The position numbers were made by a program, and so were the translations under genes. The notes under the pieces were generated by a model. That model saw only the letters and a program-made list of their open reading frames with translations. It was not told the DNA's origin and searched no databases. From positions 1 through 60,339 of the forward strand of contig DVJP01000025.1 in the NCBI GenBank assembly GCA_018716725.1: DNA of 60,339 nt. Direction: 5' to 3'. Below, in pieces: positions 41,975-50,021 of this stretch. Origin of the DNA: Candidatus Merdivicinus excrementipullorum (GTDB lineage: Bacteria > Bacillota > Clostridia > Oscillospirales > Ruminococcaceae). How positions within the stretch are numbered: position 1 is the stretch's first letter; every line of letters begins with the position of its first letter.

Positions 41975-43255
41975 ATGCTGACAGCGATTACAGGCATCAA
42001 CTGGGGAGACGAGGGCAAGGGCCGCATGGTGGACCTGCTTTCCCGGGAATACGACGTGGTGGTGCGCTACCAGGGCGGCAACAACGCGGGGCACACTGTC
42101 ATTAACCCCAAGGGAAAATTTATCCTGAACCTGCTGCCTTCCGGCATTCTCCGGGATGATGTGGTGAATGTCATGGGGAACGGAATGGTTATCGACCTGG
42201 AACACCTGTGCGGTGAAATCGGGCGGCTCCGGGAGGCTGGCATTGTGATTTCCCCGGAACACTTAAAAATCAGTGACAAGGCGGTTATCTGCCTGCCCTA
42301 CCACAAGCAGCTGGACTGCCTGGAGGAGGACCGGCTGGGGGACGCCAAGTTCGGTTCCACCCGCCGGGGCATCGCGCCGGTTTACGGGGACAAGTATATG
42401 AAAAAGGCTGTCCGCATGGGGGAGCTGCTGGAGCCGGAATATCTGGAAAAACGGCTGGACGGCATTTTGGAATGGAAAAATTTGACCATCCAGAAGGTCT
42501 ACGGCGCGGAGGCTGTCACCAAGGAAAGCCTGCTCTCCTGGCTTCGTGAATTCGGCGAGCCTTTAAAGCCCTATATCTGCGACACCTCCCTCTATTTGGA
42601 CAAGGCCGCCAAAGAGGGCAAGAAAATCCTCTTTGAGGCCCAGCTGGGGGCGCTGCGGGATATTGACTTCGGCATCTACCCCTTTACCTCCTCTTCCTCC
42701 ACCATCGGCGCTTACGCCCCTGTTGGAGCGGGCATCCCCAACCACAAGCTGGATCTGTCCATCGGCGTCATGAAAGCCTACTCCACCTGCGTAGGGGAAG
42801 GCCCCTTCACCTGCGAGATGTTCGGGGAGGAGGCCGAAGAACTGCGGAAAGCCGGCGGCGAATACGGCGCGGCCACCGGGCGTCCCCGCCGGGTTGGGCC
42901 TTTTGACGTGCCTGCGTCCCGGTACGGCGTGCGGATGCAGGGAGCCGATGAGGTGGCCCTGACCAAGATGGACGTGCTGTCCAGCCTGAAAGAGATCCCG
43001 GTTTGCGTGGCTTATGATGTGGACGGGGAACTGACTGCCGACTTCCCCACCGGGGCCAAGCTGGACCGGGCCAAACCTGTGGTGGAAAAGCTCCCCGGCT
43101 GGAACTGTGACATCAGCGGCTGCCGCAAATGGGAGGACCTGCCCAAGGAAGCTCAGGATTACGTCCTGTTCCTGGAGGAAAAGGTGGGCTGCCCCATCCG
43201 CTGTATCTCTGTGGGCGCGGAGCGGGATGCTTACCTGCTCCATGAGCAGAACTGA
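41975..43255 (+). CDS. purA: Adenylosuccinate synthetase
   Basis: PurA joins aspartate to IMP with GTP, the committed step to AMP. The 426-residue protein has the GTP-binding GINWGDEGKGRMVD at the N-terminus, NNAGHTV with the catalytic His, and the usual VGVGPFTCE-like and GRPRRVGPFD segments. The ATG at 41975 follows AAAGGGTGG and gives the standard length; the frame upstream is leader. It is divergent from purC-purB, whose PurB product completes the step. Confidence 0.96.
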   Translation: MLTAITGINWGDEGKGRMVDLLSREYDVVVRYQGGNNAGHTVINPKGKFILNLLPSGILRDDVVNVMGNGMVIDLEHLCGEIGRLREAGIVISPEHLKISDKAVICLPYHKQLDCLEEDRLGDAKFGSTRRGIAPVYGDKYMKKAVRMGELLEPEYLEKRLDGILEWKNLTIQKVYGAEAVTKESLLSWLREFGEPLKPYICDTSLYLDKAAKEGKKILFEAQLGALRDIDFGIYPFTSSSSTIGAYAPVGAGIPNHKLDLSIGVMKAYSTCVGEGPFTCEMFGEEAEELRKAGGEYGAATGRPRRVGPFDVPASRYGVRMQGADEVALTKMDVLSSLKEIPVCVAYDVDGELTADFPTGAKLDRAKPVVEKLPGWNCDISGCRKWEDLPKEAQDYVLFLEEKVGCPIRCISVGAERDAYLLHEQN

Positions 43256-43278
43256 TTGGCGTTGCAGCCCACAGAATA

Positions 43279-43500
43279 GTTCCAAAAGTTTCCCACGCAA
43301 AGCAGCCAGAATCTAACAGAACCAACGGGCCGGGAGGCCCGGCCCCTACTGTTCATCCAAATAGCCAATGGCGAACACAGTTCGCCCCTACAACCGGCGA
43401 ATCGCCGGTGATAATTCGCCGCGGCGTTTCATCACGCGGGAAAACAGCCGGACCATTGTGATAAACACAATGGTTCCAAAGTTCTTCCACGCAATTCAGC
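43279..43500. repeat. Intergenic repeat cluster with imperfect direct repeats
   Basis: A 28-nt imperfect direct repeat starting GTTCCAAAAGTTTCCCACGC (43279) and its partner at 43473 bracket a set of inverted repeats: GGGCCGGGAGGCCCGGCCCC near 43329, CCGGCGAATCGCCGG at 43396 and CCATTGTG with CACAATGG at 43453-43473. GCCCCTAC motifs match the repeat at 6508-6580. No gene is visible between purA and the T-box promoter. Confidence 0.55.
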
Positions 43501-43527
43501 AGGGGGTAACGCAGTCAGAAGCCGGGC

Positions 43528-43556
43528 TTGACAAGGGGTCCATTCTGTGGTATAGT
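43528..43556 (+). promoter_or_regulatory. Sigma-A promoter of the T-box-metY unit
   Basis: Perfect TTGACA (43528-43533) and TATAGT (43551-43556) with a 17-nt spacer, directly upstream of the T-box leader. Confidence 0.85.
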
Positions 43557-43565
43557 AAAGAAAAT

Positions 43566-43844
43566 TTGAAACGCAGCGATGGGGAGAGTACCTCCCGCAG
43601 ATGCCTTCAGAGAGCCCCCGGCCGGTGAAAGGGGGAGGCAGGCGCGGGAGAGAAGATGGCCCCGGAGCGGCGCGCCTGAATATTTTAGGGCGCGACGGGC
43701 TTCCGCCCGTTACAGCGGAGCCGTATCCCCGCGCATGCGGATGTACGGGCCGAGGCCGGATTTTCCGGCAAACTGAAGTGGTACCGCGGAAGTAGAAGAT
43801 GCTCTCGCCTTCAGAGCCAGCAGGCTCGGGGGCGGGAGCTTTTT
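43566..43844 (+). promoter_or_regulatory. Methionine-specific T-box riboswitch
   Basis: The leader has the marks of a T-box: GATGGGGAGAGTA at the base of stem I, the GAGAGC and GGTGAAAG distal elements, and GTGGTACCGCGG at 43778-43789. The specifier loop lies between GCGGGAG and the CCCC that pairs with GGGG, and reads AGAAGATGG with ATG at 43656-43658, a Met codon. The antiterminator bulge TGGT predicts a discriminator A, which fits tRNA-Met. A terminator stem (43801-43839) ends in TTTTT (43840-43844). Uncharged tRNA-Met should therefore switch metY on. Confidence 0.9.
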
Positions 43845-43878
43845 GCTTACCGGAAACAAATTAAGGGAGGTCATTTTT

Positions 43879-45153
43879 ATGAAATTGGAAACCAAATGCC
43901 TGCACGCGGGCTACGAGCCCAAAAACGGCGAGCCGCGTCAGATTCCCATCATCCAGAGCACAACCTACAAGTACGACACCAGCGAGGACATGGGCAAGCT
44001 CTTCGACCTGGAAGCCAGCGGCTACTTCTACACCCGGCTCCAGAACCCCACCAACGACGCGGTGGCGGCGAAAATCGCGGCGCTGGAGGGCGGCACCGCG
44101 GCCATGCTCACTTCTTCCGGCCAGGCGGCGTCCTTCTACGCCATTTTCAACATCTGCTCCTGCGGCGACCATGTGGTCTCCTCCTCCACCATCTACGGCG
44201 GGACCTTCAACCTTTTCGCCGTCACCATGAAGCGGATGGGCATTGAGTTCACCTTTGTGGACCCGGACTGCTCCGACGAGGAGCTGGAGGCCGCCTTCCG
44301 CCCCAACACCAAGGCGGTTTTCGGCGAAACCATTGCCAACCCCGCCCTGACCATCCTGGATATCGAGCGGTTCGCCAAGGCCGCCCATGCCCACGGCGTG
44401 CCCCTGATCATCGACAACACCTTCGCCACCCCCATCCTCTGCCGGCCCTTTGAATGGGGCGCGGACATCGTCACCCATTCCACCACCAAATATATGGACG
44501 GCCACGCTTCCGCCGTGGGCGGCTGCATCGTGGACAGCGGCAAGTTCGACTGGAACGCCCACGCCGACAAGTTCCCCGGCCTGACCACCCCCGACGAGAG
44601 CTACCACGGCATCACCTACACCGAGCGCTTCGGCCTGGAGGGGGCCTATATCACCAAAGCCACCGCGCAGCTGATGCGGGATTTCGGCTCCATCCAGTCC
44701 CCCCAGAACGCCTACCTTTTGAACCTCGGGCTGGAAAGCCTGCCTCTGCGGATGCAGCGCCACTGCGAAAACGCCCAGGCAGTGGCGGAATATCTGGAGA
44801 AGCACCCCAAGGTCTCCTGGGTCAACTACGCCGGCCTTCCCTCCAGCAAATATTATCCCCTGGCGCAGAAGTACCTCCCCGACGGCTGCTGCGGCGTCGT
44901 TTCCTTCGGCATCAAGGGCGGCCGCAAAGGCGCGGAGAACTTCATGAAGCACTTGAAGCTCGCTTCCATCGTTACCCATGTGGCGGACGCCAAAACCTGC
45001 GTCCTCCATCCCGCCAGCAGCACCCACCGCCAGATGAACGACGAGGAACTGGCGGCTGCCGGCGTCGGCGCGGACCTCATCCGCTTCTCGGTGGGCCTCG
45101 AAAACATCGAGGATATCCTGGCCGATGTGGAGCAGGCCCTGACCAACGTCTGA
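43879..45153 (+). CDS. metY: O-acetylhomoserine sulfhydrylase
   Basis: A PLP enzyme of the Cys/Met metabolism family, 424 residues, which makes homocysteine from O-acetylhomoserine and sulfide. The opening LETKCLHAGYEP is typical, YFYTRLQNPTNDAVAAKIA precedes the PLP pocket, and the PLP lysine is in HSTTKYMDGHA near residue 204. Length and the LHPASSTHRQMNDEEL segment favour MetY over a methionine gamma-lyase. GGGAGGTC precedes the ATG. The Met T-box upstream supports a biosynthetic role. The neighbouring siroheme reductase could supply sulfide, and MetH at 54.9-57.3 kb could methylate the product. Confidence 0.93.
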   Translation: MKLETKCLHAGYEPKNGEPRQIPIIQSTTYKYDTSEDMGKLFDLEASGYFYTRLQNPTNDAVAAKIAALEGGTAAMLTSSGQAASFYAIFNICSCGDHVVSSSTIYGGTFNLFAVTMKRMGIEFTFVDPDCSDEELEAAFRPNTKAVFGETIANPALTILDIERFAKAAHAHGVPLIIDNTFATPILCRPFEWGADIVTHSTTKYMDGHASAVGGCIVDSGKFDWNAHADKFPGLTTPDESYHGITYTERFGLEGAYITKATAQLMRDFGSIQSPQNAYLLNLGLESLPLRMQRHCENAQAVAEYLEKHPKVSWVNYAGLPSSKYYPLAQKYLPDGCCGVVSFGIKGGRKGAENFMKHLKLASIVTHVADAKTCVLHPASSTHRQMNDEELAAAGVGADLIRFSVGLENIEDILADVEQALTNV

Positions 45154-45223
45154 TTGTTCGGGGGCTTCCGCTCCGGGGATGGATTTGCCCCTGGGACAGC
45201 CTGCTTTTCCAAAAAGAGAACGG

Positions 45224-45329
45224 AAAGTTTTCGCCCGCCTTTTTCAAAAGGCGGCAGATTCCAAAGGCAGAGCCTTTGGCCGCTTTCCGCAGAAAGCGGA
45301 ACCCAATCTTTTCGCGCCCCGGGCGCGAA
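45224..45329. repeat. Structured intergenic repeat, copy B (three to four hairpins)
   Basis: AAAGTTTT is followed by hairpins at 45235-45254 (CCGCCTTTT and AAAAGGCGG), 45261-45279 (CCAAAGGC, loop AGA, GCCTTTGG) and 45280-45299 (CCGCTTTC, loop CGCA, GAAAGCGG), then a fourth at 45311-45329 (TTCGCGCCC with GGGCGCGAA). Order, spacing and loops agree with copy A at 6252; the stems differ but remain paired. Confidence 0.65.
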
Positions 45330-45348
45330 CAAAAAGAAAAAAAGCGGA

Positions 45349-45430
45349 GTCATGAATTGATGTATCAATTCATGACGTGCAGACCCGCCGCGGATGACCC
45401 CGCGCCGGCATTTTGCTTGCAAAATGCCGG
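45349..45430. repeat. Palindromes downstream of repeat copy B
   Basis: A perfect 12-bp inverted repeat, GTCATGAATTGA / TCAATTCATGAC (45349-45360 with 45365-45376), and a perfect 11-bp hairpin (45405-45415 with 45420-45430, arm CCGGCATTTTG) follow copy B. They fill much of the 419-bp gap between metY and the sulfite reductase-like gene. No gene is visible. Confidence 0.55.
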
Positions 45431-45528
45431 GTTAGAATTTCCCAAGTTTTTATCCACAGCTCATTTGCGTCAGCAAATAACACCTCTGTGTGCAATTTGT
45501 CAGACCATTCTCTCTTTTTCGACAGGCT

Positions 45529-45566
45529 GAGGCCGGAGACGTTTGGAATCGTCTCCGGCCTCTTTT
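45529..45566 (+). terminator. Terminator between metY and the converging reductase gene
   Basis: A perfect 13-bp stem (45529-45541 with 45550-45562) is followed by TTTTCC on the plus strand. Confidence 0.75.
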
Positions 45567-45572
45567 CCGCTT

Positions 45573-46487
45573 TTATTTGGCGAGAATTTCTTCCTTCTGC
45601 TGGAGCAGGCTGTCGGAGAGGAGGATTTCCTCTACCTTGTCCATGCCCAGACGCTCCACCAGGCTGGAGAACCGCTCCCCCTGCCTGCCCTGGGACTTGA
45701 AGAGGAGAATGGCCTTCTCCACAATGTCCATGGCCTCCTCCTTGGTGGCGCAGAGGTGGCGCAGCGCCTGGCCCTGGCGGACCTGCTTGCCCCAGCGGCC
45801 GCCGATGTAGATCTTATAATAGGACTGGCTGCCCTCGTTGGCCTGGAAGTAGCACTTGGAGATGCAGCGGCCGCAGTGGTTGCACTTTTCTTCATCGATG
45901 ACCAGCTTGCCGTCCTCCACATGGCAGGCGCCGATGGGGCATTCCGCCTCGCAGCCGCACTTCTTGCAGCCGCGGCAGAGCTCCTGATTGATGTGCGGGA
46001 TGCGCTGGCCGATGATGCCGATGTCGTTGAGGTCGGGCTTCGCGCAGTTGTTGGGGCAGCCGCCCACGGCGATTTTGAACTTATGCGGCAGCGCCACCGA
46101 ACGGTAGCCCACATAGAACCGGTCGTGGATTTCCTTGGCAAGGCCCTGGGTGTCGATGAGGCCGAACACGCACATGGTCCCCTTGCAGGCAACGACGGGG
46201 CGCACCTTCGCGCCGGTGCCGCCGGTGGTCAGGCCCGCTTTGGCGAGCTCCGCCTGGAACGCCTCGATGTCCTCGTAATGCAGGCCGTGGACCTCCACGG
46301 TCATGCGGGTGGTGAAGGAGACTTCCCCGTTGCCGAATTTCTTCGCCGCCGCGGCAATGGCGGAAAGCTGCTCCGCGTTCAGCACCCCGTTTTCGGTAAT
46401 GACCCGGCCGTTGAAATGCTCCTTGTCGTTGTTGAACAAAAAGCCCTGGCCCTTGACTGCCTTGATCTGTTCCGGCGTGTAATTCAT
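45573..46487 (-). CDS. Siroheme [4Fe-4S] sulfite/nitrite reductase-like protein with ferredoxin domain
   Basis: A 304-residue protein of the small clostridial sulfite reductase type, related to AsrC. Residues 5-85 form the first ferrodoxin-like half (FTTRMTVEVHGL). The siroheme/cluster cysteines are in ACKGTMC and GGCPNNCAKP (two pairs, as required), and a two-cluster ferredoxin insert (CRGCKKCGCEAECP and CNHCGRCISKCY) covers about 165-215. It probably reduces sulfite to sulfide, or nitrite to ammonia. No asrA or asrB lies beside it. The ATG at 46487 follows GAGGGG. It faces metY, a consumer of sulfide. Confidence 0.88.
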   Translation of the reverse strand: MNYTPEQIKAVKGQGFLFNNDKEHFNGRVITENGVLNAEQLSAIAAAAKKFGNGEVSFTTRMTVEVHGLHYEDIEAFQAELAKAGLTTGGTGAKVRPVVACKGTMCVFGLIDTQGLAKEIHDRFYVGYRSVALPHKFKIAVGGCPNNCAKPDLNDIGIIGQRIPHINQELCRGCKKCGCEAECPIGACHVEDGKLVIDEEKCNHCGRCISKCYFQANEGSQSYYKIYIGGRWGKQVRQGQALRHLCATKEEAMDIVEKAILLFKSQGRQGERFSSLVERLGMDKVEEILLSDSLLQQKEEILAK

Positions 46488-46530
46488 CGCAATTCCCCTC
46501 TTTTTCCGTTTCTGTCTCGTGACTGCAATC

Positions 46531-46593
46531 ACAATGTCTAAAAATTAACGATCCTTTTATTGACATTGTACCATGTCCCGGAGGGAAAGTCAA
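46531..46593 (-). promoter_or_regulatory. Promoter of the sulfite reductase-like gene with inverted repeat
   Basis: TTGACT (46593-46588) and TACAAT (46570-46565) with a 17-nt spacer. A perfect 8-bp inverted repeat, GACATTGT with ACAATGTC (46562-46569 with 46531-46538), overlaps the -10 and spans the expected start site, a possible operator. Confidence 0.6.
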
Positions 46594-46596
46594 ACG

Positions 46597-46628
46597 AAAA
46601 ACGGGAGCAGTCAGGAGAAACTGCCCCC
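46597..46628 (-). terminator. Terminator of the 50-residue gene
   Basis: A 9-bp stem (46603-46611 with 46620-46628, with a G-T or mismatch at one position) then GTTTTTCG on the minus strand, between the small gene and the reductase promoter. Confidence 0.7.
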
Positions 46629-46663
46629 TTATTTGGAAAGAAATCTGTACAGTTCCCCAAGGT

Positions 46664-46816
46664 TCAGCGGCTCCGGTTCAAAAACTGCGCGGAAAAGCTC
46701 CGGAGCTCCTGCTCGTTTTGAAACTGCGCGCCGGACTGGCAGATATTTTCCCGCATCCAGACGGGGAGGCTTTGGAAATACTCGTTCCGGGAAAGGGATT
46801 CCATAAAGACGTTCAC
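46664..46816 (-). CDS. 50-residue conserved-looking small protein
   Basis: A short frame beginning VNVFMESLSRNEYFQSLP and ending ELRSFSAQFLNRSR. The GTG at 46816 is preceded by GGAAAGGAGGGAG. The pattern YFxSLPxWxRENIxQSG followed by a second amphipathic helix with ELRxFxxxF resembles small clostridial hypothetical proteins I have seen; I cannot name the family. It has its own terminator and is divergent from the SPOCS-spoIVA unit. ATG 46804 is an alternative start. Confidence 0.65.
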   Translation of the reverse strand: MNVFMESLSRNEYFQSLPVWMRENICQSGAQFQNEQELRSFSAQFLNRSR

Positions 46817-46893
46817 GCTGCTCCCTCCTTTCCTTGAAAATTGCGGCCCTGCCCGCAAAAATATTCTGCCCGGCCGCATCCCGCCTTATTCCC

Positions 46894-46923
46894 GGCATAT
46901 TTTGTCCCTTCGCCGCATATGGA
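46894..46923 (+). promoter_or_regulatory. SigE-like sporulation promoter of the SPOCS-spoIVA unit
   Basis: GGCATATT (46894-46901), a 14-nt spacer, and CATATGGA (46916-46923). The -35 octamer and spacer length are identical to those of the spoIIP promoter. In Bacillus spoIVA is SigE-dependent. Confidence 0.65.
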
Positions 46924-46955
46924 TGGGGTACAGCTAAAAAAGAAAGGATGATACC

Positions 46956-48506
46956 ATGTCCCAGCCCACTCTTTCCCAGGACACCGTCTATATCAGCGAA
47001 ACCATCCTGGACACCTCGGTGGAGCAGTCGGTCGAGCTGGACTATTTCCTCCCGGACTACTGCCCCAACATTTTCAAGCTCCTCAAAACCTCCGTCATTC
47101 CTGTCATCCAGTCTCAGAAAACCGCCGGGAACCAGGTCGCATTGGACGGCGTCGCGGTGGTCCGCGCCCTTTACCTGGCGGAGAATTCCGGCCGTGTCTG
47201 CTGCGTTTCTCAAAACATTCCCTTTTCCAAAACGGCGGAGCTCCCCGCCGAATGCCAGAATCCCTCCGTTTTTGCCGTCCCCCGCTGCTATTTCGTCAGC
47301 GGACGGGCGGTCAACCAGCGCCGCCTGGACATCCGCGGCGGCATCAGCTGCAAGGTGAAGGTCTGCGACCAAAAGGCGCTTCCGGTCATCACCGGCGGCA
47401 GCGGAGGGGGGCTGCAGTTCCACCCGCTGCGCCTTTCCGCCTGCGGGCCGCGGAAAAGCGGCAGCAAATCCTTTGTCGTCAACGAGGACCTGGAGCTTGG
47501 CTCCGCCAAACCCGCCTTCGGTTCCCTGCTGGGCTATTCCTGCTGCGCGGTCCCCTCCGACCTGAAGCTCATTTCCAACAAGGTCATCTGCAAGGCGGAC
47601 CTGACCCTCCACATCCTCTATCAGCCCGAGGAGGAAAACGCCCGCCCGGAAACCATGGAATTCTCCGTTCCCATCAGCCAGATTGCGGACCTTCCCGGCG
47701 TCACGGAGGAGGACCTCTGCGCGGCGCGGTTCGCCGTTTCCGGCGTGAGCATCGAGCCCCACCCCGATGACAGCGGCGTAAACCGGATCTTAAACTGCGA
47801 GTTTACCGTCTGCCTCTTCTGCACCGCCGACCGGAACCAGGATTTCGTTCTGGCCGACGACGCCTACTCCACCCAGTATGAAGCCGCCGTCACCACCCGC
47901 CCCGTTTCCGTCGAATTCCTGCTCCAGGACGCGGACCTGACGGTTATGACCCGCAGCACCGTGGAATCCGGCACCGCCGTTTCGGCCGTCTGCGACGCCT
48001 GGGCCTCCTTCGGGGAGGCGGCGGTGCAGTTTTCGGAGGAGGGGACCCTCTCCCTCAGCGGGAACCTGGAGGTTTCCCTTCTCTGCATCGGAACCGACGG
48101 GATGCCTTTTGTCCTGGATAAGACCATACCCACCGAGCTGAAGCTTCTGAGCGGCCTGGAAGCGGAGGAGATTTCCTTTTCCCCCTGCGTCGAGGTGCTC
48201 TCCTGCGGGTACGCCATCCTTTCGGAAACAAGCCTGGAGGTCCGGGCGGAGCTGCGGGTCAGCGGCCCGGTTTATGAAAAGCGGCGGTTCACCGCCATCA
48301 CCGGCGCGGCAGTAAACGAGGACTCCCCCCGGGAAAAGGACCCCCTCTGCGCCCTGCGCATCTGCTACGCCGAGGCGGGGGACGACGTTTGGGACATCGC
48401 CAAATCCTACGCCACCTCCATGGCGGCGGTAATGGAGGAAAACAGCCTGGAGGAGGAGCGGCTTCCCGCCCGGGCCATGCTGCTCATCCCCCTGATTGAC
48501 GGCTGA
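46956..48506 (+). CDS. SPOCS domain (DUF3794) protein with C-terminal LysM-like segment
   Basis: A 516-residue spore protein. The repeated beta-rich SPOCS (DUF3794) domains are evident in pieces such as SVELDYFLPDYCPNIFKLLKT at the start and later copies around 160-260 and 300-400. The last 45 residues (AGDDVWDIAKSYATSMAAVMEEN) look like a LysM module that would bind peptidoglycan. SPOCS proteins are coat or cortex-associated in clostridia. It is followed 26 nt later by spoIVA and preceded by a SigE-like promoter, so a role in spore envelope assembly is likely. Confidence 0.85.
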   Translation: MSQPTLSQDTVYISETILDTSVEQSVELDYFLPDYCPNIFKLLKTSVIPVIQSQKTAGNQVALDGVAVVRALYLAENSGRVCCVSQNIPFSKTAELPAECQNPSVFAVPRCYFVSGRAVNQRRLDIRGGISCKVKVCDQKALPVITGGSGGGLQFHPLRLSACGPRKSGSKSFVVNEDLELGSAKPAFGSLLGYSCCAVPSDLKLISNKVICKADLTLHILYQPEEENARPETMEFSVPISQIADLPGVTEEDLCAARFAVSGVSIEPHPDDSGVNRILNCEFTVCLFCTADRNQDFVLADDAYSTQYEAAVTTRPVSVEFLLQDADLTVMTRSTVESGTAVSAVCDAWASFGEAAVQFSEEGTLSLSGNLEVSLLCIGTDGMPFVLDKTIPTELKLLSGLEAEEISFSPCVEVLSCGYAILSETSLEVRAELRVSGPVYEKRRFTAITGAAVNEDSPREKDPLCALRICYAEAGDDVWDIAKSYATSMAAVMEENSLEEERLPARAMLLIPLIDG

Positions 48507-48532
48507 AATTGTCAGAGAGCGGAGGTATTGGA

Positions 48533-50011
48533 ATGGAATATCGGAACATTTACCGGGATATCGCCCTGCGCACCGGCGGCGACATCTACATTGGAATTGT
48601 CGGGCCGGTGCGGACGGGAAAAAGCACCTTTATCAAGAAATTCATGGAAACCCTGGTGATCCCCCACATTCAAAGCGAATTTGTCCGGGAGCGGGCCACC
48701 GACGAGCTGCCCCAGTCCGCCGCCGGCAAGACCATCATGACCACCGAGCCGAAGTTCATCCCCGAGGAGGCCGCCCAGGTGGAGCTGGAGGAGCACGCCT
48801 CGGCCCGGGTGCGGCTCATCGACTGCGTGGGCTACATCGTCCCCAGCTCTTTGGGGTATTTTGAAAACGAGGCCCCCCGCATGGTGCGGACCCCCTGGTT
48901 TGAGGATGAGGTCCCCTTCAACATGGCCGCCGAGGTGGGGACCCGCAAGGTCATCACCGACCATTCCACCCTGGGATTGGTCCTCACCACCGACGGCAGC
49001 TTCACCGACATCCCCCGGGAGGAATACGAGGAGGCGGAGGAACGGGTCATCCGGGAGCTTTCGGAGCTTGGGAAGCCTTTCCTCATCCTCCTGAACACCG
49101 CCTCCCCCCGCGCCCCCGAGACCCTCTCCCTCCAAAAGCAGATGGAGGAAAAATACGGCCGTCCGGTGGCGGTGGTCAACTGTCTGGAGCTGACCGAAGA
49201 GGACATCAAGGGCCTTTTGTCGGAAATGCTGCTGGAATTCCCGGTCCGGGAGATTGCCGTGGAGCTCCCCCGCTGGATTATCTCCCTGGAGAAGGGACAC
49301 TGGCTCAAATCCGCCGTGTTCGACGCCATCCGGGAGACCGCCCGGGAAATGCGGCTGCTGCGGGATCTCTCCGGCATGGGGGCGGCCCTTTCCGGCTGCG
49401 AGCACATTGCCTCCGTGACCATGCCGAAAATTGATCTGGGGACCGGCCAGGCCCGGGTATCCATCCAGCTCAAGCCCGCGCTTTTCTACCAGATTCTCGG
49501 CGAAGCCACCGGCCTCACCATCACCGACGAGGCGGATCTGATGCCCTGCATGAAGGAGCTGGCCGCCTGCCAGCGGGAGTACAGCAAGCTCAAGGGCGCT
49601 CTGGACGAGGTGGCTGCAACAGGCTACGGCATCGTCATGCCCACCATGGACGAACTGACCCTGGAGGAACCTCAAATTGTCCGCCAGGGCGGCAAATACG
49701 GCGTGCGCCTCCGGGCCAGCGCCCCCAGCATCCACATGATGAAAGCCGACATTCAGACCGAGGTAAATCCCATTGTAGGGTCGGAAAAGCAATCGGAGGA
49801 GCTGGTCAAATTCCTGTTGGACGAATTTGAGGAAAACCCCACCAAAATCTGGGAATCCAATATTTTCGGCAAGTCCCTGCACGAGCTGGTCAACGAAGGG
49901 CTGCACAACAAGCTCTACCGCATGCCCACCGACGCCCGCCTGAAGCTCCAGGAAACCATTGAACGCATCATCAACGAAGGGTGCAACGGCCTCGTCTGCC
50001 TTATCCTCTAA
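48533..50011 (+). CDS. spoIVA: Stage IV sporulation protein A (spore coat basement ATPase)
   Basis: SpoIVA polymerises with ATP on the outer forespore membrane and is the base on which the coat forms. The product has 492 residues, the same as the Bacillus protein. The Walker A GPVRTGKST is at residues 24-32, and DCVGYIVPSS holds the Walker B region. The middle and the C-terminal segment, which anchors to SpoVM, follow as in the family. It starts 26 nt after the SPOCS gene with GGAGG, and is probably cotranscribed from the SigE-like promoter. Confidence 0.96.
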   Translation: MEYRNIYRDIALRTGGDIYIGIVGPVRTGKSTFIKKFMETLVIPHIQSEFVRERATDELPQSAAGKTIMTTEPKFIPEEAAQVELEEHASARVRLIDCVGYIVPSSLGYFENEAPRMVRTPWFEDEVPFNMAAEVGTRKVITDHSTLGLVLTTDGSFTDIPREEYEEAEERVIRELSELGKPFLILLNTASPRAPETLSLQKQMEEKYGRPVAVVNCLELTEEDIKGLLSEMLLEFPVREIAVELPRWIISLEKGHWLKSAVFDAIRETAREMRLLRDLSGMGAALSGCEHIASVTMPKIDLGTGQARVSIQLKPALFYQILGEATGLTITDEADLMPCMKELAACQREYSKLKGALDEVAATGYGIVMPTMDELTLEEPQIVRQGGKYGVRLRASAPSIHMMKADIQTEVNPIVGSEKQSEELVKFLLDEFEENPTKIWESNIFGKSLHELVNEGLHNKLYRMPTDARLKLQETIERIINEGCNGLVCLIL

Positions 50012-50021
50012 CCAAGCCGGG

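Noticed and set aside
43771-43789. Apparent departure of the T-box core (CTGAAGTGG instead of CTGGGGTGG)
   Set aside because: The tRNA-binding bulge is the TGGT in GTGGTACC, which is intact; the variable bases lie outside it.
43861-45027. A 388-codon minus-strand frame opposite metY
   Set aside because: Gly/Val-rich antisense shadow; metY has the PLP motif and a T-box.
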